Below, in pieces: positions 17,726-27,918 of a DNA stretch of 64,000 nucleotides. Every line of letters starts with the position of its first letter. Position 1 is the first letter of the stretch. This stretch comes from Sphingobacterium sp. UT-1RO-CII-1 (lineage in GTDB: Bacteria > Bacteroidota > Bacteroidia > Sphingobacteriales > Sphingobacteriaceae), in assembly GCF_026711005.1 (NCBI RefSeq), contig NZ_JAPPVJ010000005.1:62001-126000 (forward strand). The letters run 5' to 3'. Below the pieces are notes generated by a model. It was given only the letters and a program-made list of their open reading frames with translations, had not been told where the DNA came from and ran no database searches. The position numbers and the translations under genes are program-made.

Positions 17726-18394
17726 CTATTTTTTCAAACTTTTGATTCTGATATTTCGAAACTTAACAACAGTCCCGTGACCCAAAAAAGCAATATGACC
17801 AGTTTTGTTTAAAATAGCCTTCGAGTAGCTATCAGCTGGTAAATCTTTAACAGCCTGGTTAATATGCGTATTTAGTATCTCAACACCATTCACTTTGATA
17901 ATAAGGTGATCGCCTTTAGCGATTACTTCTTCAGTATTCCACTCGCCTACTTTCAAAGGAAAATATCTTTTTGCCGGTACAATACCGTATAAAGAACCAT
18001 GATATTGATAAGGTTTCAGATCTTTATATTGCGGGTCATTATTGTCTAATATTTGAAGTTCCATACCACTGTACCCCTGCTCATTAGACACCATATCGTG
18101 TCTAATTCCTAAACCATTATTAGCTCCTTCTGTCAAGAAAAAATCAAAACGTAGTATGAAATCAGAAAATTGATCTTTTGTATATAAGTTTCCTCCCATC
18201 TCTTGAGAAGGTCTCATAACTATGTTTCCGTCTTCCAATACGTACTCTTTTGTGTTTCCAACCCACGAATCCATATTCGTTCCGTCGAATAAAACCGTGA
18301 ATCCCTTTTCAACTTTTTTCTTTTGAGCATATCCTGTTGTTACGAAAAACAAACCTAGGGTTAAGACTAAAAGTATTTTATATATATTTTGCAT
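17726..18394 (-). CDS. DUF1080 protein, secreted 3-keto-disaccharide hydrolase family
   Basis: A 222-residue protein with a signal peptide (residues 1-23, ending GYAQ) and a single DUF1080 beta-jelly-roll domain: FTVLFDGTNMDSWVGN near residue 32, DFILRFDFFLTEGANNGLGIR in the middle and IAFLGHGTVVKFRNIRIK at the end. Members of this family cleave 3-keto-glycosides by an elimination-type reaction after a Gfo/Idh enzyme has oxidised C3. The preceding gene, 10 bases upstream in the same operon, is a Gfo/Idh oxidoreductase, which supports that role. The sugar is not known. Confidence 0.9.
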   Translation of the reverse strand: MQNIYKILLVLTLGLFFVTTGYAQKKKVEKGFTVLFDGTNMDSWVGNTKEYVLEDGNIVMRPSQEMGGNLYTKDQFSDFILRFDFFLTEGANNGLGIRHDMVSNEQGYSGMELQILDNNDPQYKDLKPYQYHGSLYGIVPAKRYFPLKVGEWNTEEVIAKGDHLIIKVNGVEILNTHINQAVKDLPADSYSKAILNKTGHIAFLGHGTVVKFRNIRIKSLKK

Positions 18395-18404
18395 CTATCT
18401 GTAT

Positions 18405-19682
18405 TTAAATGATTTTACTTATTTGTTGACTTTCAAAACAACGTAGGGCAACCGTCGAAGCATTCACCCCAAATTTGACATCGGCTATGACAGGGCTTCC
18501 TGTTCTAATTGCATCAAAAAAACGTTGAAAATGTAGGTAGTGTGCATCTGGATGATCCTGTTTAGCTAGAAAGTGAATTTCTTTATCATTTACTTTCTGT
18601 ATGCTATCAAAACCTGGAATACCATGCAGTATATTTTCATAAGTACTCCAATCTTGTTCTTGTAAGTGTTGTAATGAAACTTTATCCCAATTAACCTGTA
18701 ATGTTCCCTTTTCACCAACAATTTTAAAGTTTGTGCTTCCCCAGTCGTTGGCAATACCATCGACCATATTGGCTCCTAGGAACATCTTAAACTGCTGTTG
18801 TTTTAATTTATCCTCATAGTCTACCAGTGAAAAGACAACGTCTGGTGTATCCCTACTTCCGTCATTGTAATAAACAATATCCCCATCAGAATAAACGCGT
18901 TTAGGTTCGCTTACCCCTGTAATGTAATGTACACTCGCAATAACATGAACAAAAAGATCCCCAGCCAGCCCGGTACCATAATCACTCCAATTGCGCCAAC
19001 TAAAAAAGCGTTGAGGGTCATAGGCTCTTTTAGGGGCATTACCTATAAATTGATTCCACCATATAGTTTCAGAGCTTGCACCTTGTGGTGTTCGAAAGGC
19101 ATTCAGCATAGATGGAGCTCCTGAGAAACGGGCATCAACAAAATTTATTTTACCGATAGCACCATTCTCTATCAAAAGTTTCGCCATCTCCATCCCTACT
19201 GCTGACACCCCTTGTGTGCCCATTTGAAACACCTTTCCACTCGATTGCTGGGCATTTATTAACGCTTTGCCTTCTGATCTCTTATGAATAATTGGTTTTT
19301 CACAATAAACATGCTTACCATTCTTAAGCGCATCAATAGCTATTTTTTGATGCCAATGATCGGGTGTACCAATGATTACAGCATCGACATCAGGCATTTT
19401 TAAAATATTTAGGTAGTCCATTTCTGTCCGAATATGTTCTCCCCATTCTTTTTTTGCGGAGTCTAAACGTGCTTGAAAAACGTCACATACCGCAATAATT
19501 TCCACACCAGGAATACGTAGCGCGGTGTTTGCATCGGCCGTACCCATTCCACCTTTTCCAATCAAAGCAATTTTAACAGTGTTATTTTTTTTATTTTTCG
19601 CTAATAAACCTTCCAGATTAGGAGTTAAGCTAAGCGCTGCTCCGCCTAGAGCAACGCTATTTATAAAGAACCGTCTATTCAT
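18405..19682 (-). CDS. Gfo/Idh/MocA family oxidoreductase, exported
   Basis: A 425-residue protein with a Tat-type start (MNRRFFINSVALGGAALSL, intact RR). The Rossmann fold has GKGGMGTADAN near residue 43, DVDAVIIGTPDHWH near 105 and the family loop YCEKPIIH near 130. A long substrate domain follows (SWRNWSDYGTGLAGDLFVH). Its first 8 bases overlap the DUF1735 gene, so the two are translationally coupled, and DUF1080 follows after 10 bases. The context suggests it oxidises a glycoside at C3, or reduces the keto product, in the periplasm. It is a distinct paralogue of 1188-2609. Confidence 0.9.
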   Translation of the reverse strand: MNRRFFINSVALGGAALSLTPNLEGLLAKNKKNNTVKIALIGKGGMGTADANTALRIPGVEIIAVCDVFQARLDSAKKEWGEHIRTEMDYLNILKMPDVDAVIIGTPDHWHQKIAIDALKNGKHVYCEKPIIHKRSEGKALINAQQSSGKVFQMGTQGVSAVGMEMAKLLIENGAIGKINFVDARFSGAPSMLNAFRTPQGASSETIWWNQFIGNAPKRAYDPQRFFSWRNWSDYGTGLAGDLFVHVIASVHYITGVSEPKRVYSDGDIVYYNDGSRDTPDVVFSLVDYEDKLKQQQFKMFLGANMVDGIANDWGSTNFKIVGEKGTLQVNWDKVSLQHLQEQDWSTYENILHGIPGFDSIQKVNDKEIHFLAKQDHPDAHYLHFQRFFDAIRTGSPVIADVKFGVNASTVALRCFESQQISKII

Positions 19683-20610
19683 GATACTTAAATGGAATTA
19701 AAACTAATTTAGAGTCAGGGTTAATTTTATTTTCAGATACTTCTGTTATAGAAAGAGGTAACAAATAATCGCCATAGCGAGCCTTTCCATCTGCAGAAAC
19801 GAGTTTTGTTTTATTAACGGTGTAACCTACCTCGGCATACTTCGCTCCCTTTTTTATATCCCAGTTCTTTTTAAGCTCATAGCTTTCTTTAGGTAGAAGT
19901 TTGTAATTTGTACTACCCTCATTATTCACCTGATTGACTAAGGCCTCCGCATCAGTTGCCTCCTCTAAAGAAAATAAAACATCCTTATCGGTCGGATAAT
20001 TCACCGAAACTTTCAAATAATAGCTACTAATGGGAGCCGTTTTTGAATTGATATCGTTAGCATCATTGAGCAAACCAAATTGATTAAAACCAATAAAAGG
20101 TTCTATGATATGTGGAATTGCTAATATTTCCATCGTTGATCTCATCTCTGTTGTAGAGCTGCTTTGAAAGTCTACCTGCGCAGGTAACACATAAATTTCG
20201 TTTGGATTTTTAGCTAATAGCGTTAAATATTCCGCTGCATTTATGCGAACATCAAAAGTTTGCTTATAAGCTGATTTATTAAAAGTCAGCGTAGTGCTTT
20301 TTAATGTATAAAAAGCAGGATCGAGAACTTTATAGGTTGTATTATTAGCTGTATTGTAGGCTTGAAGAAGCTCTGGTTTTACTTGCAGAGAAGCAGTAGC
20401 GTCACGTTGCCCTACACCGGATTTTATAATGGTAATGGGAAGTATAGCCTCTGCAAAATTATAGACATCTATTGTATGTAGCCCCTCTTTTAAGAGATAT
20501 ATTTCGTCATCTACCATGTCTTTCTGCAAGGTGTCTTCGCAAGAACTATTCAAAAAAACAGTACTCAAAAAAATGCCTAACAACAGACTATATTGAATTA
20601 TCTTTTTCAT
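19675..20610 (-). CDS. DUF1735/DUF4361 surface glycan-binding lipoprotein
   Basis: A 311-residue lipoprotein with the lipobox near Cys24 (TVFLNSSCEDT). Residues about 35-150 are a DUF1735-like Ig-type domain (the pattern YNTANNTTYKVLDPAFYTL, then TLTFNKSAYKQTFDVRIN). Residues about 160-310 resemble DUF4361. Such proteins are encoded directly after SusD in many polysaccharide loci and act as surface glycan-binding proteins of the SusE/F kind. It starts 117 bases after the SusD stop and overlaps the Gfo/Idh start by 8 bases. Confidence 0.8.
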   Translation of the reverse strand: MKKIIQYSLLLGIFLSTVFLNSSCEDTLQKDMVDDEIYLLKEGLHTIDVYNFAEAILPITIIKSGVGQRDATASLQVKPELLQAYNTANNTTYKVLDPAFYTLKSTTLTFNKSAYKQTFDVRINAAEYLTLLAKNPNEIYVLPAQVDFQSSSTTEMRSTMEILAIPHIIEPFIGFNQFGLLNDANDINSKTAPISSYYLKVSVNYPTDKDVLFSLEEATDAEALVNQVNNEGSTNYKLLPKESYELKKNWDIKKGAKYAEVGYTVNKTKLVSADGKARYGDYLLPLSITEVSENKINPDSKLVLIPFKYHE

Positions 20611-20727
20611 ATGTAAATAAATTGTCTTTTAACAGTTATACAAAATATCCAATCCGAATAGAATGGGTTCATATAATAACGGTATAGAACCTATACTAGA
20701 AGGATATTTCATACTTTACTTTTTTAA

Positions 20728-22566
20728 CTACCACCCATAATTTTGAGTAATATTGGTCATCTCACTCAATTGATCCTGATGAATAGGAAAAAAATAGTGC
20801 TTTGGTTGAAAAACTCTTTTCCCAGGAAAAATAGATGTCGTTCTGCTCCAAGAGCCTTCGTATGTAGTAGACGCTAAGTTTCTAGTATAAAACGGTTCAT
20901 TCATTTCTTTTTCAGCAATCATCCAGGTACGTACATCTTGATATCGATTCCCCTCAAAAGCCAATTCGACCATACGTTCTTTTTGCAATAGTGTGCGCAA
21001 TAGTTCTTTATTACCTTTGACCTCTGGATAGGCCTCTTCCAACTTGTTTAAACCACTACGTTTACGTACTAGATTAATGTATGTCAATGCTTCTGCTTCC
21101 TGTCTATTGGGTTTCTCATTACAGGCTTCTGCATAATTTAAATAAATCTCTGCTAAACGATAAAACGGCCAGGTGTAATGTCCCCATTTTCCTTCTTCAA
21201 TATCATTTGCGGGATTGCTCATTCTACGCCATATATAACCTGTCTTAATACAATCACCTGTTTGTGTATAAGAAGAAGTTCCTCCGGTAAAAAATGTAAC
21301 CAGCTTATCTCCGTGAAACCTATTAATCCAGTACATACCGCTTGCCAGCACCGATGCATAGAAACGTGCATCACGACCAACATAGCTATTATGAGCTTTA
21401 ATAGCAGCAAAATCATCTAAAGGATGGATAAACCCGTCAGTAAATCCAGTTTCTACATATCCAGATTTATTATCTATAATGGGCTCACCATTCGCTTGAT
21501 AAGCCGTAATAGGATAACGCCCCGTACTAGCCATGGGATAGGTATCAACTAATTTTAAAGAGGGTGAATAACCTCCGTAACCTTCTTTTAATACTCTTGG
21601 AGGAGCAGCACGAACAGCTACGTCAAAACCATTATTTATCCATCTTCCCCATATAATCTCTTCGTTCCAATCCTCATGAAAAACTCCCATGTAGGATTTA
21701 ATTGCTTTCTTCACTGGATCACTTTCCCCGGTAGCTTCATAAAGCTTATACTGATTGAGATCAATAAGGTCTTTAGATGCCTTAGCTGCTAATTCCCATT
21801 TATTAGGATCTGTAGTCTGCGGAAAGAGAGGCTCTCCGTCTTTATTTTTTAATTCAGCATGATATTTTGAGCCATTATATAATGGCCTAGCCATATACAG
21901 TAAGAGCTCAGACTTTGTTGCTAAAGCCGCCCCTTTGGTTATACGACCATACCAGGCTGGGTCAGTTATCTTAAGAGGTAAAAGATCGACACTTTTATCG
22001 ATTTCAGATACAATAAAATCAATATTCACTTGCAAAGGATGTCTATCTATATCCTCGCCTTTGATCGTGGTTTCTGTATCTTGATCACCCCATATATATA
22101 CAGGTCCGTATCGTTTGACTAAAGAATAGTAAAAGTAAGCCCTTAAAAAACGAGCCTCAGCCTTCATCACATCTTTGTTTTGTTGACTGATCTCCACATT
22201 TTTGTCCACGTTATCCAAAAATATCGTTGCCTGTTTTATGCCTCTATAGTTATGAGCCCAAGTATGATAATCGCCGTTTGTTGTTCCCCACGAACCATTG
22301 TTAATATTGATCCAAGGAACCCATGCGGTCCAAGAAAATAAGGCTTCATCACTTAATGGAACCATACCACCTTCTCCTCCAATCATATCACTCTCATTAG
22401 GAAGAAACCCATATATTTGAGCGAGGTAGGCCTCTGTCGTTTGTCTTTTATTAAACACCTCATCCATAGTCATCTGATTTTGCAACTCGACCTCAAGATA
22501 TTTACTACAAGATGTAATGGTAAACAGGAAGCTTATAAAAAACAGTATATAAAAAAACTTTTTCAT
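20728..22566 (-). CDS. SusD/RagB-family outer-membrane glycan-binding lipoprotein
   Basis: About 612 residues. The ATG at 22575 is also possible and would leave one base after SusC, but the ATG at 22566 opens straight into a lipoprotein signal (MKKFFYILFFISFLFTITSC). The SusD fold is seen in the N-terminal helices (YLEVELQNQMTMDEVF), AEARFLRAYFYYSLVKRYG, the TPR-like middle and the C-terminal YRLAEIYLNYAEACNE, INLVRKRSGLNKL and ERMVELAFEGNRYQDVRTW. SusD proteins form the lid of the SusC transporter. It forms an operon with SusC just upstream. Confidence 0.95.
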   Translation of the reverse strand: MKKFFYILFFISFLFTITSCSKYLEVELQNQMTMDEVFNKRQTTEAYLAQIYGFLPNESDMIGGEGGMVPLSDEALFSWTAWVPWININNGSWGTTNGDYHTWAHNYRGIKQATIFLDNVDKNVEISQQNKDVMKAEARFLRAYFYYSLVKRYGPVYIWGDQDTETTIKGEDIDRHPLQVNIDFIVSEIDKSVDLLPLKITDPAWYGRITKGAALATKSELLLYMARPLYNGSKYHAELKNKDGEPLFPQTTDPNKWELAAKASKDLIDLNQYKLYEATGESDPVKKAIKSYMGVFHEDWNEEIIWGRWINNGFDVAVRAAPPRVLKEGYGGYSPSLKLVDTYPMASTGRYPITAYQANGEPIIDNKSGYVETGFTDGFIHPLDDFAAIKAHNSYVGRDARFYASVLASGMYWINRFHGDKLVTFFTGGTSSYTQTGDCIKTGYIWRRMSNPANDIEEGKWGHYTWPFYRLAEIYLNYAEACNEKPNRQEAEALTYINLVRKRSGLNKLEEAYPEVKGNKELLRTLLQKERMVELAFEGNRYQDVRTWMIAEKEMNEPFYTRNLASTTYEGSWSRTTSIFPGKRVFQPKHYFFPIHQDQLSEMTNITQNYGW

Positions 22567-22576
22567 GATCGCCATA

Positions 22577-25500
22577 TTATAAAATTATATTAAGTCCGAA
22601 ATTGACCACACGCATCTGGGGATAAACGCCGCCGTAAGAGGTATCCAATTCAGGATCCCAAATTTTAAACTTACTCAGTGTAAACAAGTTTACACCTTGC
22701 GCATAGATGCGTACTTTTGACAATTTGTAACGTTTAACAAGATCTGTGGGTAAGGTGTAACCTACCTCTGCATTTTTCAACCTTAAAAAACTCATGTTTT
22801 TTTGCCAAAATGTTGAGCCTTGTGAGTTATTACTATTTTCAATCATTGATAATCTAGGATATTCTGCATTTGGATTAGGATTTTGTTCTGTCCATCTTTC
22901 ATCAGCAACATCCGAATAAATCTGTCCATAAACCAAAATACTACCACTCTGTCCATACAACGGTCCTCCGCCTATAATTCGAGTGACATTACCAACACCG
23001 TGAAAAAAAGCAGAAACATCAAAGCCTTTATAGCCTATACTTGTACCAAATCCATAATTAATTTCCGGGATATAGGCATGTCCTATTGCTACACGGTCGT
23101 ATGAATCAATAACCCCGTCACCGTTAATATCCTTGTACTTAATATCTCCTGGTCTAACAGCGCCAAATTTCTGTGTAGGACTTTCTGCAATTTCTTGCTC
23201 CGACTCAAATAAGCCTAAAGAAATCAATCCATTTTGTTGGTACAATCGCTTACCTACTTCCGACTGGTAAGCCCAAATAGGTGTTGGGCGGTCATCATAG
23301 AGCTTTTTATTTCTGTTATAGGTAAAATTCCCACGCCCCTGAATCATAAAATCACCTTGCTGATGCGTAATCTCCATAGAAGCATCAACACCCCGATTTA
23401 TCATACGCCCTAAATTGACATACTGCTTCACATTCACTCCAACAACTGAAGGAACTGATTCTTGTAAAATGTAAATTCCATCCCGCTTTTCGTAAAAGTA
23501 ATCGGCATTGATCATTATTTTATTAAATAAACCCAACTCTAAACCCGCATTCTTTTTTACTGCACTTTCCCACGATACATTAGGGTTGCCGGGATGCCCG
23601 GTCGCTATACCATCTCGCCATTGCTGGCCTGTGCTACCAAAATGATAGCCGCTCGTCCAAGCCATCTCCGAATTATAAGCAAAACGCCTATCTCCACCAA
23701 TTTGATCATTTCCAATCTCACCCATAGAACCGCGTAACTTTAAAAAGTTAACCACCGGCTGCAGAGGTTCAAAATACTCCTCATTGCTCATAATATAACC
23801 AAGAGCTACAGATGGGAAAAAACCAAACCTTTTAGCGGGTGAGAAATTTTCTGAACCGTTATAACCAAAGTTCCCCTCAATGAAGTACTTGTCATCATAA
23901 GAATATGTTGCTCGCGAAGCCACCCCTATATTACGAAAGGGAAAGGCTGCTATATAATCGCCAGGAAAATTATTAGTACGTTGGCGCATACTAAATAAAA
24001 CCAACCCACCAACACGATGCTTCTCCGCAAATAAGTTGTCGTAAAACAAGGAAGCCTCTAAATTAGTCGTCCGCTCACCTCGATTTGATCGAGCTAAAGA
24101 GAGATAATCACTTCCATCTGCATTTTTGTGTAATATCAGATTTCCATCCTCGTCACGTCCTGTAGCGTAGTATGTAGCCGGATTTTTTCTTTTATCTAAA
24201 GTGGAGCCATTAAACGCATCCCAAGAAAATTTGATATTACCTTTCAAACCGTTCGTAACCAATTCAGAAAAATCTTGGGTTAAACTCACTAAAGACTGTG
24301 CGTTATTCCAAAAATCTTCTGAATAGCCTGTGCTATTCAAGGCATAATATGGGTTTTGCCCGACTAAGGGTTGAGCATGTGTTCCGTCTGAATACTGAGT
24401 TGGTATAGCAATAGGTGTGGTATGCAAAGCCATTTCATACATCTTAGCCATATCAACGCCCAATCTATTCTTGGTCTCGTACTGGTTTGACAAATTCAAG
24501 GATAATTCGGTGGAAGAAGATAATCTAATATCTAAATTTGATCGGAAGTTAATCTTGCTATAATTAACCGATGGGTCATAATTTGGTGTTTTCTGAGGTT
24601 TAAAAATACCATTCTCTGCCAGATAAGAACCTGAAACGTAATAACGCACAACATCTCCACCACCTGTAACATTCAAGTTTAGCCTGTTACTCGTGGTAAA
24701 ATCCTTAAACAATTCGCTCATCCAATCGACATTCGGGTATAAATCCAAGTCCGTTTTATTCACATATAAATCTTTTAAGTCTTGGGGAAAGGGAATGCGG
24801 CCTGAAGCCTCAAAATTGACATCATTATAATAGTCTATCCATTGTGATGCATTTGCCAGTTTAGGAACTTTAGTCGGTGCTAATGTTCCTATTTCAGCAC
24901 GCAAATCAATGGTAGGTTTATCACTTTTCTTTCCTCTTTTTGTAGTGACTAAGACAATACCATTGGCTCCTCGAACACCATATACAGCAGTAGCAGTTGC
25001 GTCTTTTAAAATTGAGAAAGACTCCACATCTTCCGGGTCCACCAAATCAAGAGATCGCTCAATTCCATCAACTAAAATAAGCGGACGATTGTTGGCCCCG
25101 AAACTACTAACACCACGAATCCAAAAAGAAGCTCCGTTGCCCGGCTCGCCCGAACCTTGAACAGTTACAATACCCGCCATTTGACCGGCTAAACTGGTAC
25201 TGATTTTTGCTACAGGCATTTTCAGATCATTAGGCGATACTGTAGTTATCGCTCCAATAACACTTGCTTTACGCTGCTTACCAAATGCAACGACAACAGT
25301 TTCATCAAGGCTACTAACGTTTACTTCTAATTGTACTTGTAAGATGAGGTTATTTGAAAGTATTACTTCCTTAGAGATAAAGCCTACTAAAGAAAATACT
25401 AAAACACCTTTCGAATCATCTAATTCCATTTTGAAATATCCATTTTCATCAGAAGAAGTACCGATATTTGTACCTTTCAAAAAAATAGACACACCTGGCA

Positions 25501-25951
25501 GAGCTTTGCCTTCAGGATCTGTGACCTTGCCAGTTATAGTTTTACGTTGAGCATTTTGCTCCAGTTTATTTGCAAGCTTTAGATCTGAAAATATTGATCT
25601 GGTAATAAGAACAGTATTATTCTTGATCTCATAGGATAAATTCCGTTCCGATAATATCTGATTTAACAGATTGTGGAGATGTTCTCCTTTTGCCGTAACC
25701 GAAATCCGTTTCTCGTTCCTTAATAACTTACCGTTATACAAGAAGTCTAAACCAGTCTGCTTATGTATTTCATCCAATACATCAACTAGCAAAGCATTTT
25801 TAACTTCGATAGACACTTTCTGCCCGAACGAATTAGCATGAACATGCACTAAAGAAAATAAGAGAATAAAAGCCAGTAATTTCATCCATAGGGGTACTTT
25901 AATCAATTTTTTTAGGTCAAAAAGAGATTCTATATAATTCCTTTTATACAT
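22577..25951 (-). CDS. SusC/RagA TonB-dependent transporter with an STN signalling domain
   Basis: 1124 residues. After a signal sequence (about 20-44) comes an STN domain (about 45-118, VEVKN-type start, TGLDFLYNGKLL, LSYEIKNNTVLI), then a CarboxypepD_reg beta domain (about 138-222, ITGKVTDPEGKALPGVSIF), a TonB plug (about 235-345, RGVSSFGANNRPLILVDGIER, GVRGANGIVLVTTKRGK) and a beta barrel ending with the aromatic C terminus. The STN domain is the signature of transporters that signal through FecR to an ECF sigma factor, and both genes lie just upstream. It imports the oligosaccharide captured by SusD. Confidence 0.96.
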   Translation of the reverse strand: MYKRNYIESLFDLKKLIKVPLWMKLLAFILLFSLVHVHANSFGQKVSIEVKNALLVDVLDEIHKQTGLDFLYNGKLLRNEKRISVTAKGEHLHNLLNQILSERNLSYEIKNNTVLITRSIFSDLKLANKLEQNAQRKTITGKVTDPEGKALPGVSIFLKGTNIGTSSDENGYFKMELDDSKGVLVFSLVGFISKEVILSNNLILQVQLEVNVSSLDETVVVAFGKQRKASVIGAITTVSPNDLKMPVAKISTSLAGQMAGIVTVQGSGEPGNGASFWIRGVSSFGANNRPLILVDGIERSLDLVDPEDVESFSILKDATATAVYGVRGANGIVLVTTKRGKKSDKPTIDLRAEIGTLAPTKVPKLANASQWIDYYNDVNFEASGRIPFPQDLKDLYVNKTDLDLYPNVDWMSELFKDFTTSNRLNLNVTGGGDVVRYYVSGSYLAENGIFKPQKTPNYDPSVNYSKINFRSNLDIRLSSSTELSLNLSNQYETKNRLGVDMAKMYEMALHTTPIAIPTQYSDGTHAQPLVGQNPYYALNSTGYSEDFWNNAQSLVSLTQDFSELVTNGLKGNIKFSWDAFNGSTLDKRKNPATYYATGRDEDGNLILHKNADGSDYLSLARSNRGERTTNLEASLFYDNLFAEKHRVGGLVLFSMRQRTNNFPGDYIAAFPFRNIGVASRATYSYDDKYFIEGNFGYNGSENFSPAKRFGFFPSVALGYIMSNEEYFEPLQPVVNFLKLRGSMGEIGNDQIGGDRRFAYNSEMAWTSGYHFGSTGQQWRDGIATGHPGNPNVSWESAVKKNAGLELGLFNKIMINADYFYEKRDGIYILQESVPSVVGVNVKQYVNLGRMINRGVDASMEITHQQGDFMIQGRGNFTYNRNKKLYDDRPTPIWAYQSEVGKRLYQQNGLISLGLFESEQEIAESPTQKFGAVRPGDIKYKDINGDGVIDSYDRVAIGHAYIPEINYGFGTSIGYKGFDVSAFFHGVGNVTRIIGGGPLYGQSGSILVYGQIYSDVADERWTEQNPNPNAEYPRLSMIENSNNSQGSTFWQKNMSFLRLKNAEVGYTLPTDLVKRYKLSKVRIYAQGVNLFTLSKFKIWDPELDTSYGGVYPQMRVVNFGLNIIL

Positions 25952-26065
25952 TTGTAATGATTTAGTTTAAATGATTAGTAATTCTGTCTGGTCAAATGAC
26001 ACTAGATCTATCTATATCGGGAGTGTGGCAGCACTTCCGATACTTTATTATCCGTTTGCTCGTTT

Positions 26066-27238
26066 TTACATAACTAGGACCCTCCCATCCTCTATTTTAA
26101 ATTTATAACTTGTTATATATTCTAGCTGTTGTAGCAATTCAGACAATTTATTTGTCCTTCTTATCATTCCTGTAAAAGTATCTTGCCTGGTAGAGTTAAT
26201 AATAAAATCGTCTATTTCGTACCAATCTTTTATTTTTGTTAATACAGTTTCAACATCATCATCTGTAAATCTAAAATAACCTTCACGCCATGCCATTACT
26301 TCTTTCAAATCAGCCTTTCTCAACTCTATATTTCCTTTACTAGAATTGGTTATAGCTTTAAAGCCCGGCGACAGCACTTTTTTATGATAATTCGTTTCGA
26401 CCTCCACTTTCCCTTCAACCAGCGTGGTTTCAGTATGTTTTGAACTAGTTTTAGAATCAATATTGAATTTAGTCCCTAATACTTTTATAGTTGTATTCTT
26501 AGTATGTACCAAAAAAGGACGGTCTTGATCATGATTGACCTCGAGATAAATCTCACCGTCCATATAAACTTCTCGCTTCTTATCGTTAAAATGTACAGGA
26601 TACCTGAGCTCCGCACCAGAGTTTAAATAGGCTAATGTACCGTCAGCTAATACGAGTTTTAAAGAAGATCCTTTAGGACAAATGAATGTATTATACTCCT
26701 GCTTTAAATCATTACCAGTTTTAATATGATAAGTTAATTCTCCATTCCCGGAAGACCTGAGTTCTATTCCAAGTTTAAGAAGAGCTGCTTGCTCATTTTC
26801 GACGACTGCAACCTCTTGACCATTTTGAAGCTTTATAATGGGCATAGTTTTATCAGGCAAAAAAATTTCATTTCGACTATAGATTCGTTCTTTTGTACTC
26901 ACTCCTTGTTTTTGTTTCAAAACAAAAAAACCAAAAACAACCAGTAAAGAGGCTGCAACTGCTACTATAGTTTTAATAAATCGGCGGGATACAAAATTTT
27001 CGCTAGGCTTTTCATTATGAATTGAAATAGAAGTTTTGATTTTTGACAATACCTCTTCACTATTCGCAAAAGCAGAAAGCTTTCTCGTGGTCGATGGCGC
27101 TAACCAACGCTCAATCCTTGAAAAAAACTGATCTTCACCCATATCTTGAATAAGGTCTAAAAACTCCTCAAGCTCTTCGGATGAGATAGAATTAGTTACA
27201 TATTTATCAAAAAGTAATATTATCTTTTCCTCTTGCAT
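26066..27238 (-). CDS. FecR-type anti-sigma factor
   Basis: A 390-residue inner-membrane regulator. The N-terminal cytosolic part (1-85) would bind the sigma factor. One membrane segment lies near 88-108 (FIKTIVAVAASLLVVFGFFVL). The FecR periplasmic domain (about 170-265) includes FICPKGSSLKLVLADGTLAYLNSGAELRYP-like sequence and EVNHDQDRPFLVHT. A C-terminal DUF4974/secretin-like domain (about 320-388, FTDDDVETVLTKIKDWYEID) contacts the STN domain of SusC. It lies 101 bases after the sigma gene and 114 before SusC, the standard order of this cascade. Confidence 0.95.
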   Translation of the reverse strand: MQEEKIILLFDKYVTNSISSEELEEFLDLIQDMGEDQFFSRIERWLAPSTTRKLSAFANSEEVLSKIKTSISIHNEKPSENFVSRRFIKTIVAVAASLLVVFGFFVLKQKQGVSTKERIYSRNEIFLPDKTMPIIKLQNGQEVAVVENEQAALLKLGIELRSSGNGELTYHIKTGNDLKQEYNTFICPKGSSLKLVLADGTLAYLNSGAELRYPVHFNDKKREVYMDGEIYLEVNHDQDRPFLVHTKNTTIKVLGTKFNIDSKTSSKHTETTLVEGKVEVETNYHKKVLSPGFKAITNSSKGNIELRKADLKEVMAWREGYFRFTDDDVETVLTKIKDWYEIDDFIINSTRQDTFTGMIRRTNKLSELLQQLEYITSYKFKIEDGRVLVM

Positions 27239-27339
27239 AAACTATAAATTGGTTAGCATAAATCGATACTTTTTTACACTACTTATATATAGTACAACTG
27301 AAAAAAAGAAAAAGACTAGTTAGAAAGGAAGTTTTTTTA

Positions 27340-27918
27340 TTATAAAAAATAAAAAAAGATTAAAGGCAGTATGAATTGCTGCAAAAGGGCTTTACGCAGA
27401 CTCTTGACTGCTTGAGCCATATGGTTTTTAACAGTGTTTTTAGAAACCTTTAGTTGTTGGGCTATTTCGTCCTGAGTAGCTCCTTCTATTTTACTTAATA
27501 CAAACACAGTACGTTGTTGAGTAGGTAAACCTTCTACCTGCCTGAATATCTCACTACCGAGCTCCTTATTTTCTAAAAGACGATCATTAGATACAAATTT
27601 ATCCGTTGCTAAAATCAATAAATTATCAAATGCTGCTTTTGAACTTTTTATACTTTTGAGTTTATTTAATGTTTCTCTCTTAGTTATAGTATAAATAAAA
27701 GGCCACAGTTCCTTCTCCTCATCGAGCTTATCCCTATTATTCCACAGCTTTATAAAAACTTCTTGAACAATATCTTCACTCCAACCGGTATCTTTCAGAA
27801 CAAAAAAGGCCACATCAAACACACGATGAGCAAACTTCTGATACACAGACTCCATTACAGTTTGTTCCCCATGTTTTAATAATGAAACAAAAGCACCATC
27901 ATCTGTAACATTCTTCAT
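27340..27918 (-). CDS. ECF sigma factor (RpoE/FecI type)
   Basis: A 192-residue sigma-70 family factor. Region 2 spans about 20-90 (VYQKFAHRVFDVAFFVLKD, SEDIVQEVFIKLWNNRDKL). Region 4 spans about 130-180 (LPTQQRTVFVLSKIEGATQDEIAQ, VSKNTVKNHMAQAVKSLRKAL). The C-terminal tail LLQQFILPLIFFYFL is hydrophobic, a common feature of Bacteroidota FecI-type factors. It is the first gene of the locus and should switch on SusC/SusD when the transporter signals through FecR. No consensus housekeeping promoter was found upstream. Confidence 0.95.
   Translation of the reverse strand: MKNVTDDGAFVSLLKHGEQTVMESVYQKFAHRVFDVAFFVLKDTGWSEDIVQEVFIKLWNNRDKLDEEKELWPFIYTITKRETLNKLKSIKSSKAAFDNLLILATDKFVSNDRLLENKELGSEIFRQVEGLPTQQRTVFVLSKIEGATQDEIAQQLKVSKNTVKNHMAQAVKSLRKALLQQFILPLIFFYFL

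Noticed and set aside
1188..19682. The two Gfo/Idh genes as a recent duplication
   Set aside because: They differ in length (473 and 425 residues), signal type, cofactor-loop sequence and substrate-domain inserts, so they are distant family members.
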